Positions 1-6,702 of a DNA stretch of 19,366 nt are shown one piece after another. Under the pieces are notes generated by a model. That model was not told where the DNA came from. It saw nothing but the letters and a program-made list of their open reading frames with translations, and did not search any database. The translations under genes were made by a program, and so were the position numbers. The stretch is from an uncultured Collinsella sp. (lineage in GTDB: Bacteria > Actinomycetota > Coriobacteriia > Coriobacteriales > Coriobacteriaceae): positions 1 to 19,366 of the forward strand of contig URNM01000019.1 of NCBI GenBank assembly GCA_900549185.1. The letters are read 5' to 3'. Position 1 is the stretch's first letter. Every line of letters starts with the position of its first letter.

Positions 1-1101
1 GAACTCATCGTCCAGATCGAACGGCGCCAGATCGGGATCGGGGAACAGGCGATAGTCGTCGGCCGTCTCCTTCACACGCATGACCACGGTGCGCTTGCGG
101 CTGGGCTCCCAGTGGCGAGTCTCCTGGTAGATAATACCGCCCTCCTCAAGCACCTCGGCCTGACGGCAAATCTCGTAGGCAAGGCCGTCATGCAGGCTCT
201 TAAACGAGTTGAGGTTCTTAAGCTCGGTCTTGGTGCCCAGCTTGGTCTCGCCACGGCGGCGCAGCGACACGTTGCCGTCGCAGCGCATGGAGCCCTTCTC
301 CATGGAGCAGTCCGAAATGCCCAGCGTCACAAAGATGCGACGGAGCTTCTCCATAAACAGGCGAGCCTCCTCAGGCGTGCGTAGATCGGGCTCAGTCACG
401 AGCTCAATCAGAGGCGTGCCGCAGCGGTTGTAGTCGACGAGCGACTCGGCCGCGGCGGTAATGCGGCCCTCGGCGCCGCCCACGTGGACCATCTTGGCGG
501 CGTCCTCCTCCATATGGATGCGCAGGATGCGGATGGGCACCGTGTAGGAACCGTCCTCGCGGCGCTCGGGCATCTGCAGGTTGGACGCATCGTAGCTGGC
601 CAGGTGACCGGCGCGCTGGTTACCCTCGCGCATGGTCGACGTCATGGACGTGGACAGGCCTTCGGCGTTAGCCGAGGCGCTCGCCAGGCTCTGGGCCTCG
701 GCCTCGCCAAACGCGCAGTCGGGGCGCTCGGCGGCACCACGACCGGTCACGTCCAGGTCCAGGTGACCGTACATGGCAAAGGCGACCGGACCCTGCGTGG
801 TCTGGAAGTTCTTGGCCATATCGGGATAGAAGTAGTGCTTGCGGTAGAACATCGAGTGGCGCTGGATCTCGCAGTTGGTGGCGAGGCCGGCCTTGACGAT
901 GCTCTCGATGGCGCGCTTGTTGGGCACCGGCAGGGCGCCGGGCAGGCCCAGGCACACCGGGCACACGTTGGCGTTGGGCTCGTCATCGTGGCTGAGCTTG
1001 CAGTTACAGAACATCTTGGTATCGAGTGCGGTGAGCTCGGTATGGATCTCCAGGCCGATCACGGCCTCCCAATCCTGCAGGACCTCGGAAAGCTCCTTCA
1101 T
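1..1101 (-). CDS. gatB: Aspartyl/glutamyl-tRNA amidotransferase subunit B, partial (C-terminus beyond window)
   Basis: GatB binds misacylated Glu-tRNA(Gln) or Asp-tRNA(Asn), phosphorylates the side-chain carboxylate with ATP and receives ammonia from GatA. The visible 367 residues begin MKELSEVLQDWEAVIGLEIH, the usual GatB N-terminus. Next come the zinc-site cysteines in CNCKL and CPVCLGLPGALP, then the conserved YFYPDMAKNFQ, MEEDAAK, DYNRCGTPLIELVTEPD, KTELKNLNSF and QETRHWEP blocks. The C-terminal helical and YqeY-like tail domains (roughly the last 110-130 residues) lie outside the window. The ATG at 1101 overlaps the gatA stop by one base (TAATG), indicating translational coupling in a gatC-gatA-gatB operon. 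Oddity: between the MYGHLDLDV and VPIRILRIHMEED segments there are about 50 more residues than in the Firmicutes GatB sequences I remember (window about 555-745). Confidence 0.97.
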   Translation of the reverse strand, partial: MKELSEVLQDWEAVIGLEIHTELTALDTKMFCNCKLSHDDEPNANVCPVCLGLPGALPVPNKRAIESIVKAGLATNCEIQRHSMFYRKHYFYPDMAKNFQTTQGPVAFAMYGHLDLDVTGRGAAERPDCAFGEAEAQSLASASANAEGLSTSMTSTMREGNQRAGHLASYDASNLQMPERREDGSYTVPIRILRIHMEEDAAKMVHVGGAEGRITAAAESLVDYNRCGTPLIELVTEPDLRTPEEARLFMEKLRRIFVTLGISDCSMEKGSMRCDGNVSLRRRGETKLGTKTELKNLNSFKSLHDGLAYEICRQAEVLEEGGIIYQETRHWEPSRKRTVVMRVKETADDYRLFPDPDLAPFDLDDEF

Positions 1102-2615
1102 TACAGCTCGCCTCCCTTCCCGGCAAAATCGGGCGCGACGGAAAGCGCGGGCGCACCCGTGGCGGCATCGGCAAAGCCGCGCTCCAGGGCGCGGGCAAAC
1201 GTGAGCAGCTGACGGTCCTTAAAGGCCGGACCAACCAGCTGGGCAGAAACGGGCAGCTGAGTATCCTCGCCCAGGCCCAGCGGCACCGAGATGCCACCGT
1301 TACCGCAAATGTTGAGCGAAATGGTGTACAGGTCGGAGAGGTACATCTGCGTGGGGTCGTTGATCTCGCCAAACTTAAAGGCCGTGCGCGGCGAGGCGGG
1401 CATGAGGATGGTGTCCACCTTGGCATACGCGGCGTCGTAGTCCTGCGTGATGAGCGTGCGGGCCTTTTGCGCAGCGTAGTAGTACTTGTCGTACACGCCC
1501 GAGCTCAGCAGGTAGGCGCCGAGCATCTGACGGCGCTTGGCCTCGGCGCCAAAGCCGTGGGCGCGCGAAAGCGAGTTCTGGTCGGACAGGTTGGCGCAGC
1601 CCTCCTCCTGGTAGCCATAGCGGATGCCGTCAAAGCGGGCCAGGTTGGAGAACGCCTCGGCCGGGCCGATGACGTAGTAGGCGGCGATGGCGGCGTCCAG
1701 GTGCGGCAGGTCGACCTCGACCAGCTCGGCGCCCTGGTTCTGCAGCTCCTGGGCGGCGCGCTGAACAGCAGCCTTGACCTCGGGCGTCAGGCCCTCGGCC
1801 TCCATAAACGCAGGGATGATGCCCACGCGCTTGCCCTCGATGCTGTCGTTGAGGTGCTCGGTAAAGTCGACGGCGCAATCCTGGCTGGTGCAGTCGTACG
1901 GATCGTGGCCCGCGCCGGTAAGCGCGTTCATGGCCAGCGCGACATCCTCGACCGTGCGGCCAAAGGGTCCCACCTGGTCGAGCGACGAGCCAAAGGCAAC
2001 CACGCCGTAACGGCTCACGGCGCCATACGTGGGCTTAAAGCCCACCACGCCGCACAGCGACGCCGGCTGGCGAATGGAGCCGCCGGTATCCGAGCCCAGC
2101 GAGAGCGCGACCTCGCCCGCGGCGACGGCGGCAGCGGAGCCGCCCGAGGAGCCGCCGGGCACGCGCTCGGTATCCCAGGGGTTGTTGGTGCGGTGGAACG
2201 CCGAGCTCTCGGTGGAGCTGCCAAAGGCAAACTCGTCCATGTTGGCCTTACCCATGGGCAGGCAGCCGGCATCGAGCATGCGCTGGACGCAGGTGGCGGT
2301 GTAGACGCTCTGGTAGTTCTCGAGCATGCGGGAAGCGCAGGTGGTGCGCGTGCCCACAAGGTTCATGTTGTCCTTAATGGCCAGCGGCACGCCCGCAAGC
2401 GGGGGCAGCGGCTTGCCTGCGGCGCGGTCGGCATCCACGCGTGCGGCGGCCTCGAGCGCCAGCTCGGGCGCCACCTGCAGGAATGCCTGGACCCCGCCCT
2501 CGCGCGCCTCGATGGCGGCAAGGGAGGCCTTGGCCACCTCGGTAGCGGTAAAGTCGCCGGCGGCAACACCCGCGGCGATCTGGGCGGCGGTAAGGGAATC
2601 GAAGCTTAGCGCCAT
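1101..2615 (-). CDS. gatA: Aspartyl/glutamyl-tRNA amidotransferase subunit A (glutaminase)
   Basis: GatA is the amidase-signature subunit of the cytoplasmic GatCAB complex. It hydrolyses glutamine and channels ammonia to GatB for transamidation of mischarged tRNA. At 504 residues it has full family length. The Ser-cisSer-Lys triad can be read: Lys81 in PLAIKDN, Ser156 in PGGSSGGSAAA, and Ser180 in GSDTGGSIRQPAS, with spacing matching the S. aureus enzyme (79/154/178) shifted by two. The GFKPTYGAVSRYG block and the DQVGPFGRTVED block are intact. The start ATG overlaps the gatC stop by one base, and its own stop overlaps the gatB start by one base, so all three subunits are probably made from one transcript in fixed ratio. 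Nothing is broken. Confidence 0.98.
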   Translation of the reverse strand: MALSFDSLTAAQIAAGVAAGDFTATEVAKASLAAIEAREGGVQAFLQVAPELALEAAARVDADRAAGKPLPPLAGVPLAIKDNMNLVGTRTTCASRMLENYQSVYTATCVQRMLDAGCLPMGKANMDEFAFGSSTESSAFHRTNNPWDTERVPGGSSGGSAAAVAAGEVALSLGSDTGGSIRQPASLCGVVGFKPTYGAVSRYGVVAFGSSLDQVGPFGRTVEDVALAMNALTGAGHDPYDCTSQDCAVDFTEHLNDSIEGKRVGIIPAFMEAEGLTPEVKAAVQRAAQELQNQGAELVEVDLPHLDAAIAAYYVIGPAEAFSNLARFDGIRYGYQEEGCANLSDQNSLSRAHGFGAEAKRRQMLGAYLLSSGVYDKYYYAAQKARTLITQDYDAAYAKVDTILMPASPRTAFKFGEINDPTQMYLSDLYTISLNICGNGGISVPLGLGEDTQLPVSAQLVGPAFKDRQLLTFARALERGFADAATGAPALSVAPDFAGKGGEL

Positions 2616-2926
2616 TACTCGCTCTCCCCCTCTCCCAAAATGGACGGCACGCGGAAGTAGCGGTCGCGCGCGCTAACGGCGTTTTCGAGTGCGACATCGA
2701 GCGGCAGGTCGCGCTCGGGCTCGCGCAGGTCATCGCCCATCACGTTGGACAGGCTTCCGATAGGATGGAACGTGGGCTCCACGTCGGGCAAGTCATATTG
2801 CAGGACGGGCTCGAGCATCTGGACGGCGTCGTTCATGTAGGACGTCATCTGGGTGAGCTCGTCATCGGTCAGTGCGATCTTTGCGTACTCGGCGATGCCG
2901 CGCACGTCTTTCTCGCTGAGTGCCAT
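2615..2926 (-). CDS. gatC: Aspartyl/glutamyl-tRNA amidotransferase subunit C
   Basis: GatC is the small subunit that wraps around the GatA-GatB interface and stabilises the amidotransferase. The protein starts MALSEKDVRGIAEYAKIAL, continues with a two-helix N-terminal region, and has the family's LR-x-D-like segment (GDDLREPERDLPLDVALENA) and the C-terminal DRYFRVPSIL. The start is placed at 2926 (103 residues) because an AAGGGAG Shine-Dalgarno sequence lies about six bases upstream. The alternative ATG at 2944 would put that ribosome binding site inside the coding sequence and add six unusual residues. It is the first gene of the gatCAB operon, and a candidate -10 box lies 36 bp upstream. 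Confidence 0.95.
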   Translation of the reverse strand: MALSEKDVRGIAEYAKIALTDDELTQMTSYMNDAVQMLEPVLQYDLPDVEPTFHPIGSLSNVMGDDLREPERDLPLDVALENAVSARDRYFRVPSILGEGESE

Positions 2927-2961
2927 AGGCGCTCCCTTCCGCATAACAGTTAAACCGCTCT

Positions 2962-2967
2962 AGTATA
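2962..2967 (-). promoter_or_regulatory. Candidate -10 box for gatCAB
   Basis: TATACT on the minus strand, 36-41 bp upstream of the gatC ATG, would give a leader of about 30 nt. At a 17-bp spacing the -35 position reads TGCTCC, a poor match, so only the -10 element is convincing. Inference from sequence only. Confidence 0.4.
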
Positions 2968-3060
2968 CAGGGCGGCGCCGGCTTGGAGCAGGCGCTTTAC
3001 CCAAATGCAGCGAAAACGTAACGAGGGCGGCGGCTGGCAGGCGGCGAGCTGGCGGTTCTG

Positions 3061-3150
3061 CAGCGAAACCGCACCGTCCATAGCGAAAACCGTCTCGCCC
3101 GCAACGAAGACCGTCTCGCCCACAACGAAGACCGCGCCGCCCGAAACGCA
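3061..3150. repeat. 21-bp tandem repeat (about four copies) next to a palindrome
   Basis: Four consecutive units of 20-21 bp follow the pattern aRCGAARACCGYSYCGCCC with a two-base tail: 3062-3081, 3082-3102, 3103-3123 and 3124-3144. A partial fifth (AACGCAAACC) runs into the 65-bp palindrome at 3150. The 21-bp period keeps any reading frame open, so short ORFs with seven-residue repeats appear on both strands. I see no ribosome binding site or family resemblance and treat it as a non-coding minisatellite in the spacer between the sortase 3' end and gatC. Confidence 0.75.
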
Positions 3151-3214
3151 AACCATCACAACATTCGACGCTTTTCGCCAAAATCGCGATTTTCATCGAA
3201 TGTTGTGATGGTTT
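3150..3214 (+). repeat. 65-bp palindromic element, family A copy 1
   Basis: The arms AAACCATCACAACATTCGA (3150-3168) and its exact reverse complement (3196-3214) are a perfect 19-bp inverted repeat around a 27-base core. The core contains the 14-bp palindrome AAAATCGCGATTTT (3180-3193). Copies of the same length occur at 13123, 17235 and 18477. It lies downstream of the sortase gene, beyond the family B hairpin, and upstream of gatC. Its function is unknown; possibilities are a terminator, a REP-like element or a MITE. I find no target-site duplication at the ends. Confidence 0.9.
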
Positions 3215-3224
3215 AGAAGCCCCG

Positions 3225-3259
3225 ACCACCACAAAGGTGCCCGTCCCCTTTGTGGTGGT
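3225..3259 (-). repeat. Family B hairpin copy 1, possible terminator of the sortase gene
   Basis: ACCACCACAAAGG (3225-3237) pairs perfectly with 3247-3259 around a nine-base loop. It lies 13 bp past the sortase stop codon. There is no U-run after the stem on the minus strand, so if it terminates transcription it does so atypically. The same hairpin recurs at 12103, 13062 and 14648. Confidence 0.85.
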
Positions 3260-3272
3260 TCTGAACGATGTC

Positions 3273-4211
3273 TTATGCCGAGGCCTTGGCCTTGCGGCGC
3301 TTGCGGACCGCGTGGATCACGATGTCCAGCAGCAACAGCACAATGGCTACGACCACGATGAGCACGGCAAACTCGCGCTTGCCCCAGTGGCGGCCGGCCA
3401 GCGACTTTTGCTCGTCGACGTCCTTCTTGTTGTACTTGGTGCGCACGCAATGCACCAGCAGGCGATGGTCGTTCACGCCGTAGGGCGTGCAGGTGACGAG
3501 CGTCACCTTGTCGGCGCCCGGCTCGATGGTCAGCGACTCCATCTCCTCGGGCAGCACGACCTCGGAGTCTACCATCTTATAGGCGAGCGTCTTGTTCATG
3601 GTGTGCAGCAGCACCAGGTCGCCGGGCTCCAGCGAATGGATGTCGTCGAACATGCTCAGGTTGCGCATGCCCGAGTGCGCGGTGAGCACGCAATGCGTCG
3701 AGGTGCCGCCCACCGGCAGGCTCGTGCCCTCCAGGTGGCCGACGCCCGCCATAAGGACTTCCTCGCTCGTGCCGTGGTAGATGGGCATGCTCACGTCGAT
3801 GGAGGGGATCTCGACCCAACTCATCATGGGGTCGCGGTCAAAGATGAGCTGCTGAGCGTAGGGCTCGATCTGGTCGGCGGGGAGCTCGGTGGCCTCGCCC
3901 GCCAGCTGCTCGTTAAAGGAGCGCGCCTGGAGCAGGATGCGCTCGCGCTCCTCGGCAGACAGTGCGTCCACGGTGCTGGACACGGTGCTGATCTGGTTGA
4001 ACACGCCCGAGGCTTCGAGCCGGTCCAAGATCCAAGGCCAGGTCATAAGGCCCACGCCAATAAGGATGATGACGATGGTGATGAGCCGGTCAGCCCAGCG
4101 CGGCAATCGCTTGCGACGGCGCTTAGGTTTTGGTTGAGGTTTGGGCTGAGGGCTTGAGCCGCCGTTGTCCGCGGCGTTATTGCTCTTCATATGTTTGGCG
4201 CCCTGCACCAT
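3273..4211 (-). CDS. Class C (pilin-polymerising) sortase
   Basis: This is a membrane transpeptidase that cleaves LPXTG-like signals and joins pilin subunits through a pilin lysine. The 312 residues show a Pro/Lys/Arg-rich cytoplasmic N-terminus, a first membrane segment (about 42-62), the catalytic domain, and a second membrane segment (about 281-302) followed by a basic tail; two membrane anchors are typical of class C. The class C hallmark IYHGTSEEVLMAGVGHLEGTSLPVGG spans 144-169. Catalytic His179 lies in LTAHSGM (most relatives have TGHRG), Cys241 in TLVTCTPYG and Arg250 in NDHRLL. I do not see a clear DPW/DPF lid motif. The start at 4211 is supported by AGAGGAG nine bases upstream. It sits 3' of the pilin genes but is separated from them by about 720 bp with terminator-like hairpins, so it is probably transcribed on its own. 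Confidence 0.95.
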   Translation of the reverse strand: MVQGAKHMKSNNAADNGGSSPQPKPQPKPKRRRKRLPRWADRLITIVIILIGVGLMTWPWILDRLEASGVFNQISTVSSTVDALSAEERERILLQARSFNEQLAGEATELPADQIEPYAQQLIFDRDPMMSWVEIPSIDVSMPIYHGTSEEVLMAGVGHLEGTSLPVGGTSTHCVLTAHSGMRNLSMFDDIHSLEPGDLVLLHTMNKTLAYKMVDSEVVLPEEMESLTIEPGADKVTLVTCTPYGVNDHRLLVHCVRTKYNKKDVDEQKSLAGRHWGKREFAVLIVVVAIVLLLLDIVIHAVRKRRKAKASA

Positions 4212-4249
4212 CGCCAGTCACTCCTCTACAGCTCAGGTTGTCTAAACAA

Positions 4250-4255
4250 ATAATA
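4250..4255 (-). promoter_or_regulatory. Candidate -10 box for the sortase gene
   Basis: TATTAT on the minus strand lies 39 bp upstream of the sortase ATG. The -35 position has no consensus match but falls at the edge of an inverted repeat (4277-4307), which would fit an activated promoter. This is inference. Confidence 0.4.
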
Positions 4256-4276
4256 GCCGATTAGCGAGCTCATGCG

Positions 4277-4307
4277 CTGCGCAACGCAGCCTGGCAACAT
4301 TGCGCAG
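4277..4307. promoter_or_regulatory. Inverted repeat CTGCGCAA-N15-TTGCGCAG upstream of the sortase
   Basis: Perfect 8-bp arms (4277-4284 and 4300-4307) lie 66-96 bp upstream of the sortase start, just above the putative -10. A second overlapping dyad, GCTGCG-CAA-CGCAGC, occupies 4276-4290. The same half-site, TGCGCAA, forms a dyad upstream of the pilus adhesin at 11699-11719. It could be an operator or RNA structure. Confidence 0.4.
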
Positions 4308-4340
4308 TGCAAGTATGGGCCCGCATTTGAGTTTTCAAAA

Positions 4341-4370
4341 TATCCCGAATCGGCTGGGCGATTCGGGATA
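4341..4370. terminator. 12-bp perfect hairpin, possible terminator
   Basis: TATCCCGAATCG pairs perfectly with 4359-4370 around a six-base loop. On the minus strand the stem is followed by TTTTGAAAA, a short U-rich tail. It lies between the small ORF at 4474-4626 and the sortase promoter region, so it would insulate the sortase from upstream transcription. Confidence 0.45.
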
Positions 4371-4444
4371 CAATGGCAATAGAAAACGACGCATCCCGCG
4401 TAAGTGTTCGAAAGCGCGGGCGGCCTAGTTTTCTGGTTTTGTTA

Positions 4445-4472
4445 AATGCCCGGGCCTCTAACCCCGGGCATT
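4445..4472 (-). terminator. GC-rich hairpin behind the small ORF
   Basis: AATGCCCGGG (4445-4454) pairs with CCCGGGCATT (4463-4472) around an eight-base loop, starting two bases past the stop codon of the 50-residue ORF. The minus-strand tail is ATTTAACAAAA, so the U-tract is weak. A further 9-bp hairpin (ATTTGCGCT/AGCGCAAAT, 4476-4499) overlaps the 3' end of that ORF. Confidence 0.6.
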
Positions 4473-4473
4473 C

Positions 4474-4626
4474 TTATTTGCGCTTGTTGCAGCGCAAATG
4501 CCTTCTACCGTCCGCACCGCGCGTGCGCCTACGGACCTTAAACCGAACCTCATACGAGTCAAGAAACGCGATGACGAACGAGCCTACCGCCGCGAGGGCG
4601 GCGAGCGCGTTAAGGAATTTCAGCAT
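4474..4626 (-). CDS. Small basic single-pass membrane protein, unknown function
   Basis: A 50-residue ORF starting MLKFLNALAALAAVGSFVIA, with one hydrophobic helix at about residues 4-22. It is followed by FLDSYEVRFK and a strongly basic tail (about a dozen Arg/Lys in the last 25 residues). The start has a very good ribosome binding site (GGAGG, seven bases upstream). A possible -10 (TAAAAT, minus strand, 4683-4688) and a hairpin right after the stop suggest an independent unit. I do not recognise a family. The layout (short helix plus basic tail) resembles small membrane toxins of type I systems, but many harmless small membrane proteins look the same. It lies between the backbone pilin and the sortase. 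Confidence 0.5.
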   Translation of the reverse strand: MLKFLNALAALAAVGSFVIAFLDSYEVRFKVRRRTRGADGRRHLRCNKRK

Positions 4627-4793
4627 TTGGGGACCTCCGATCGAGTCGTCGGCCGCCCGCGCACGGAATGCGTCGTAAGGGTATTTTACTGCGAGCACTC
4701 GCACTTACAGCTGGTAAACGCAATATTTGCAAACATTTGTTCGCTAATCATACGCTCGATCATACGAGCGACGGCGCCCCGGCTGCGCTGTTC

Positions 4794-4832
4794 AAAAAGA
4801 ACGGGGCAAACTCCAGTGCGGAGTCTGCCCCG
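4794..4832 (-). terminator. Rho-independent terminator of the pilin operon
   Basis: A 13-bp stem with one mismatch (4802-4814 with 4820-4832, five-base loop) is followed on the minus strand by TTCTTTTT (4794-4801). It lies about 100 bp downstream of the backbone pilin stop. It is the most canonical intrinsic terminator in the window and marks the end of the adhesin-pilin transcript. Confidence 0.85.
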
Positions 4833-4932
4833 AAAAGTGAATGGCAAAGCAAGAACGTGGATAGACGAGAAAAGTGTCCGCAAGTCTCATGGCCATCACA
4901 TCCCACCTGCCAAAGGGATGGGTGAGTGAGCG

Positions 4933-6594
4933 TTACTCCTGCTCGGACTCCTCAGCCTGCTTACGGCTGCGGATGAGGTGCGCCACGCCGATGCACAGCA
5001 CCGCGCCACCAGCGATCCAAGTGAAGGTCACGCCGTTAAGACCGGTGAGGGGGAGACCGGAGCCCTGCTTGTTTTTGACAATCAAAGCAGCAGTACCGTT
5101 ATCCGTGTTGGTCGTGTCAACCTCGACCAAATTGGAACCCTTGGTGCTCGTCTTGACCGTGAGCTTGTTTTCTCCCACGCCCTCTGCTTTGTCGAGGCCA
5201 GTGGCTTTGATGGTGAAGGTGAAATCGGGGATGGTGTTGTAGCCGGCGAGCGTATGGGTTTCCTTGACGGTGTAGGTGCCGGCATCGAGGCCCTTGACGT
5301 TAATCTCGCCGGAGTCGGTGGTCGTGAACTCATAAGGCTCCTTATCGAGGGAGCCATTATCCTGGACATAAATGCCCTTGGATGTAGTATCGTCGGGATT
5401 AGTGGCACAGATGGTGAACCTTACGCCGGCAAGTTTCTTATTCTCATCAGTCGCGTCCTTCTTGACGAGCTTGAGCGCATAGGTGTAGTCGCGCACGGTG
5501 TCGGACACAGACTCACCCTTGGTATCGTGGCCAGGGTTGTTGGAGTAGATGAGCTTGACGGCGTTGGAGTTGCCCGTGCCACCGACAACGACATGCTGGG
5601 AGTTATTCGGGTCGAGCTTGGCGCTGTACCTGACAACGACCCTTGTGTTCTCGTCAACAGTGACACCGGCCGCCCCGGCGGCAGCCTTAAGATCTTTAAA
5701 CTTTACGCTCAAGACCGTCTTGTCATTTGAATCGGAATTAGACACGGTCACAGAAGTAGGCTTGATAGGAGTCTCACCAATCACGGCCTTGACAGAGGAC
5801 TCATCAACAGTCAAACCGGCAGACAGCTCATCGTAGAACTCATAATAGTAGGTGCCGAACGTGTCGACATTGTTTGCAACCGTGCCGGTCAGCCTGTACT
5901 GAACGGTCTGACCCATCTGGGAGTCCGCCTTGTCAAACCAATCGACGCCCGTAGCATCGTCCTTGATCTGCTTCGTCACGGTCGGGATGCCCGTCTTCTC
6001 GGTAACGCTCACTGCGCCGCCGCCCACGACCGCAAAGATCGGCGAGGTACCGGTCTGCTTCTCTTTCGTCTTGAGCGAGTCGGTATCGGTCATGAACAGG
6101 TAGTAGCCGGCGCTCGTAGTGGTGAAAGTGCAACCGGCAGCAAAGGGATTGCCCGTAGCGGTAACACGCTTCTCTACAGCCAAGGCAATCTCGTTAAGGA
6201 TGCTGCCCTGCGGCAAACTCGTGGTATCAGTGGTATCAGTGATCTTGGAAAGGTAGTCGGCAACATCAGAAGCGGTCGATTTTTTGGTAATTCCAGGGGC
6301 GTTATTTTTAACAAGCTCGTCCAGGACCGCATCCCTTGCGTCACCACTCGCCCACTCAACGTTGGACGTAACCTTACCGGACTTTCCGTCCATAACGTCA
6401 GCAGTAAAAATCTGATACGCCTTGAACAAAGTGTGGCCATTGCCCGCGGCCTGGTTAATCGTGAGCGAATAGCTGGGGGCGGCACCCTCCGCCGCAAACG
6501 CCATGGTCACCGGGGCCATGACGCCGCCGAAGCTCAACGCTGCTGTGAGGCCGGCGGTTACTGCCAGGCGCGCGATGTTCTTGCTCATGCTCAT
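4933..6594 (-). CDS. Backbone (major) pilin, isopeptide-forming, LPLTG-anchored
   Basis: This is a cell-surface pilus subunit, secreted by Sec and polymerised by the class C sortase. The start is set at ATG 6594 (553 residues) because GGAGG lies eight bases upstream; an in-frame ATG at 6660 has no such site. Features in order are: signal peptide (1 to about 35, ending MAFA-A); an N-terminal domain with SYSLTINQAAGNGHTLFKAYQIF; then TGIPTVTKQIKDDATGVDWFDKADSQMGQTVQYRLTG (about 201-237), the FimA-type D2 region with a likely linking or isopeptide lysine; a CnaB-like domain with E-box YTVKETHTLAGYN (Glu445); LPLTG at 514-518, a membrane helix and a charged tail. The minor pilin upstream is a clear paralogue. 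It is the last gene before the terminator at 4794-4832. Its codon use is slightly less GC-rich than that of its neighbours. Confidence 0.94.
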   Translation of the reverse strand: MSMSKNIARLAVTAGLTAALSFGGVMAPVTMAFAAEGAAPSYSLTINQAAGNGHTLFKAYQIFTADVMDGKSGKVTSNVEWASGDARDAVLDELVKNNAPGITKKSTASDVADYLSKITDTTDTTSLPQGSILNEIALAVEKRVTATGNPFAAGCTFTTTSAGYYLFMTDTDSLKTKEKQTGTSPIFAVVGGGAVSVTEKTGIPTVTKQIKDDATGVDWFDKADSQMGQTVQYRLTGTVANNVDTFGTYYYEFYDELSAGLTVDESSVKAVIGETPIKPTSVTVSNSDSNDKTVLSVKFKDLKAAAGAAGVTVDENTRVVVRYSAKLDPNNSQHVVVGGTGNSNAVKLIYSNNPGHDTKGESVSDTVRDYTYALKLVKKDATDENKKLAGVRFTICATNPDDTTSKGIYVQDNGSLDKEPYEFTTTDSGEINVKGLDAGTYTVKETHTLAGYNTIPDFTFTIKATGLDKAEGVGENKLTVKTSTKGSNLVEVDTTNTDNGTAALIVKNKQGSGLPLTGLNGVTFTWIAGGAVLCIGVAHLIRSRKQAEESEQE

Positions 6595-6702
6595 CTTCTT
6601 TTCCTCCGTTTTCCGGTTGGTTCTCATTCGATCGGTCATCATCTGTCTGTGTCTTAACATCTACTTCGCTACGTCTCGCCCCGCTCTCTGTGGGGCTGCC
6701 AG

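Noticed and set aside
1467..2609. A 380-codon open frame on the plus strand opposite gatA
   Set aside because: Antisense shadow of an intact GatA; no recognisable domain and no ribosome binding site.
2927..2944. Upstream ATG extending gatC by six residues (MRKGAP)
   Set aside because: The Shine-Dalgarno sequence for the downstream ATG lies inside this extension.
2950..3159. A minus-strand ORF with seven-residue repeats (GETVFVA type)
   Set aside because: The repeats come from the 21-bp tandem DNA repeat, which keeps several frames open on both strands; no ribosome binding site.
4498..4929. A 143-codon plus-strand ORF across the pilin-sortase spacer
   Set aside because: It runs through the pilin terminator and opposite the small membrane ORF; no ribosome binding site or family resemblance.
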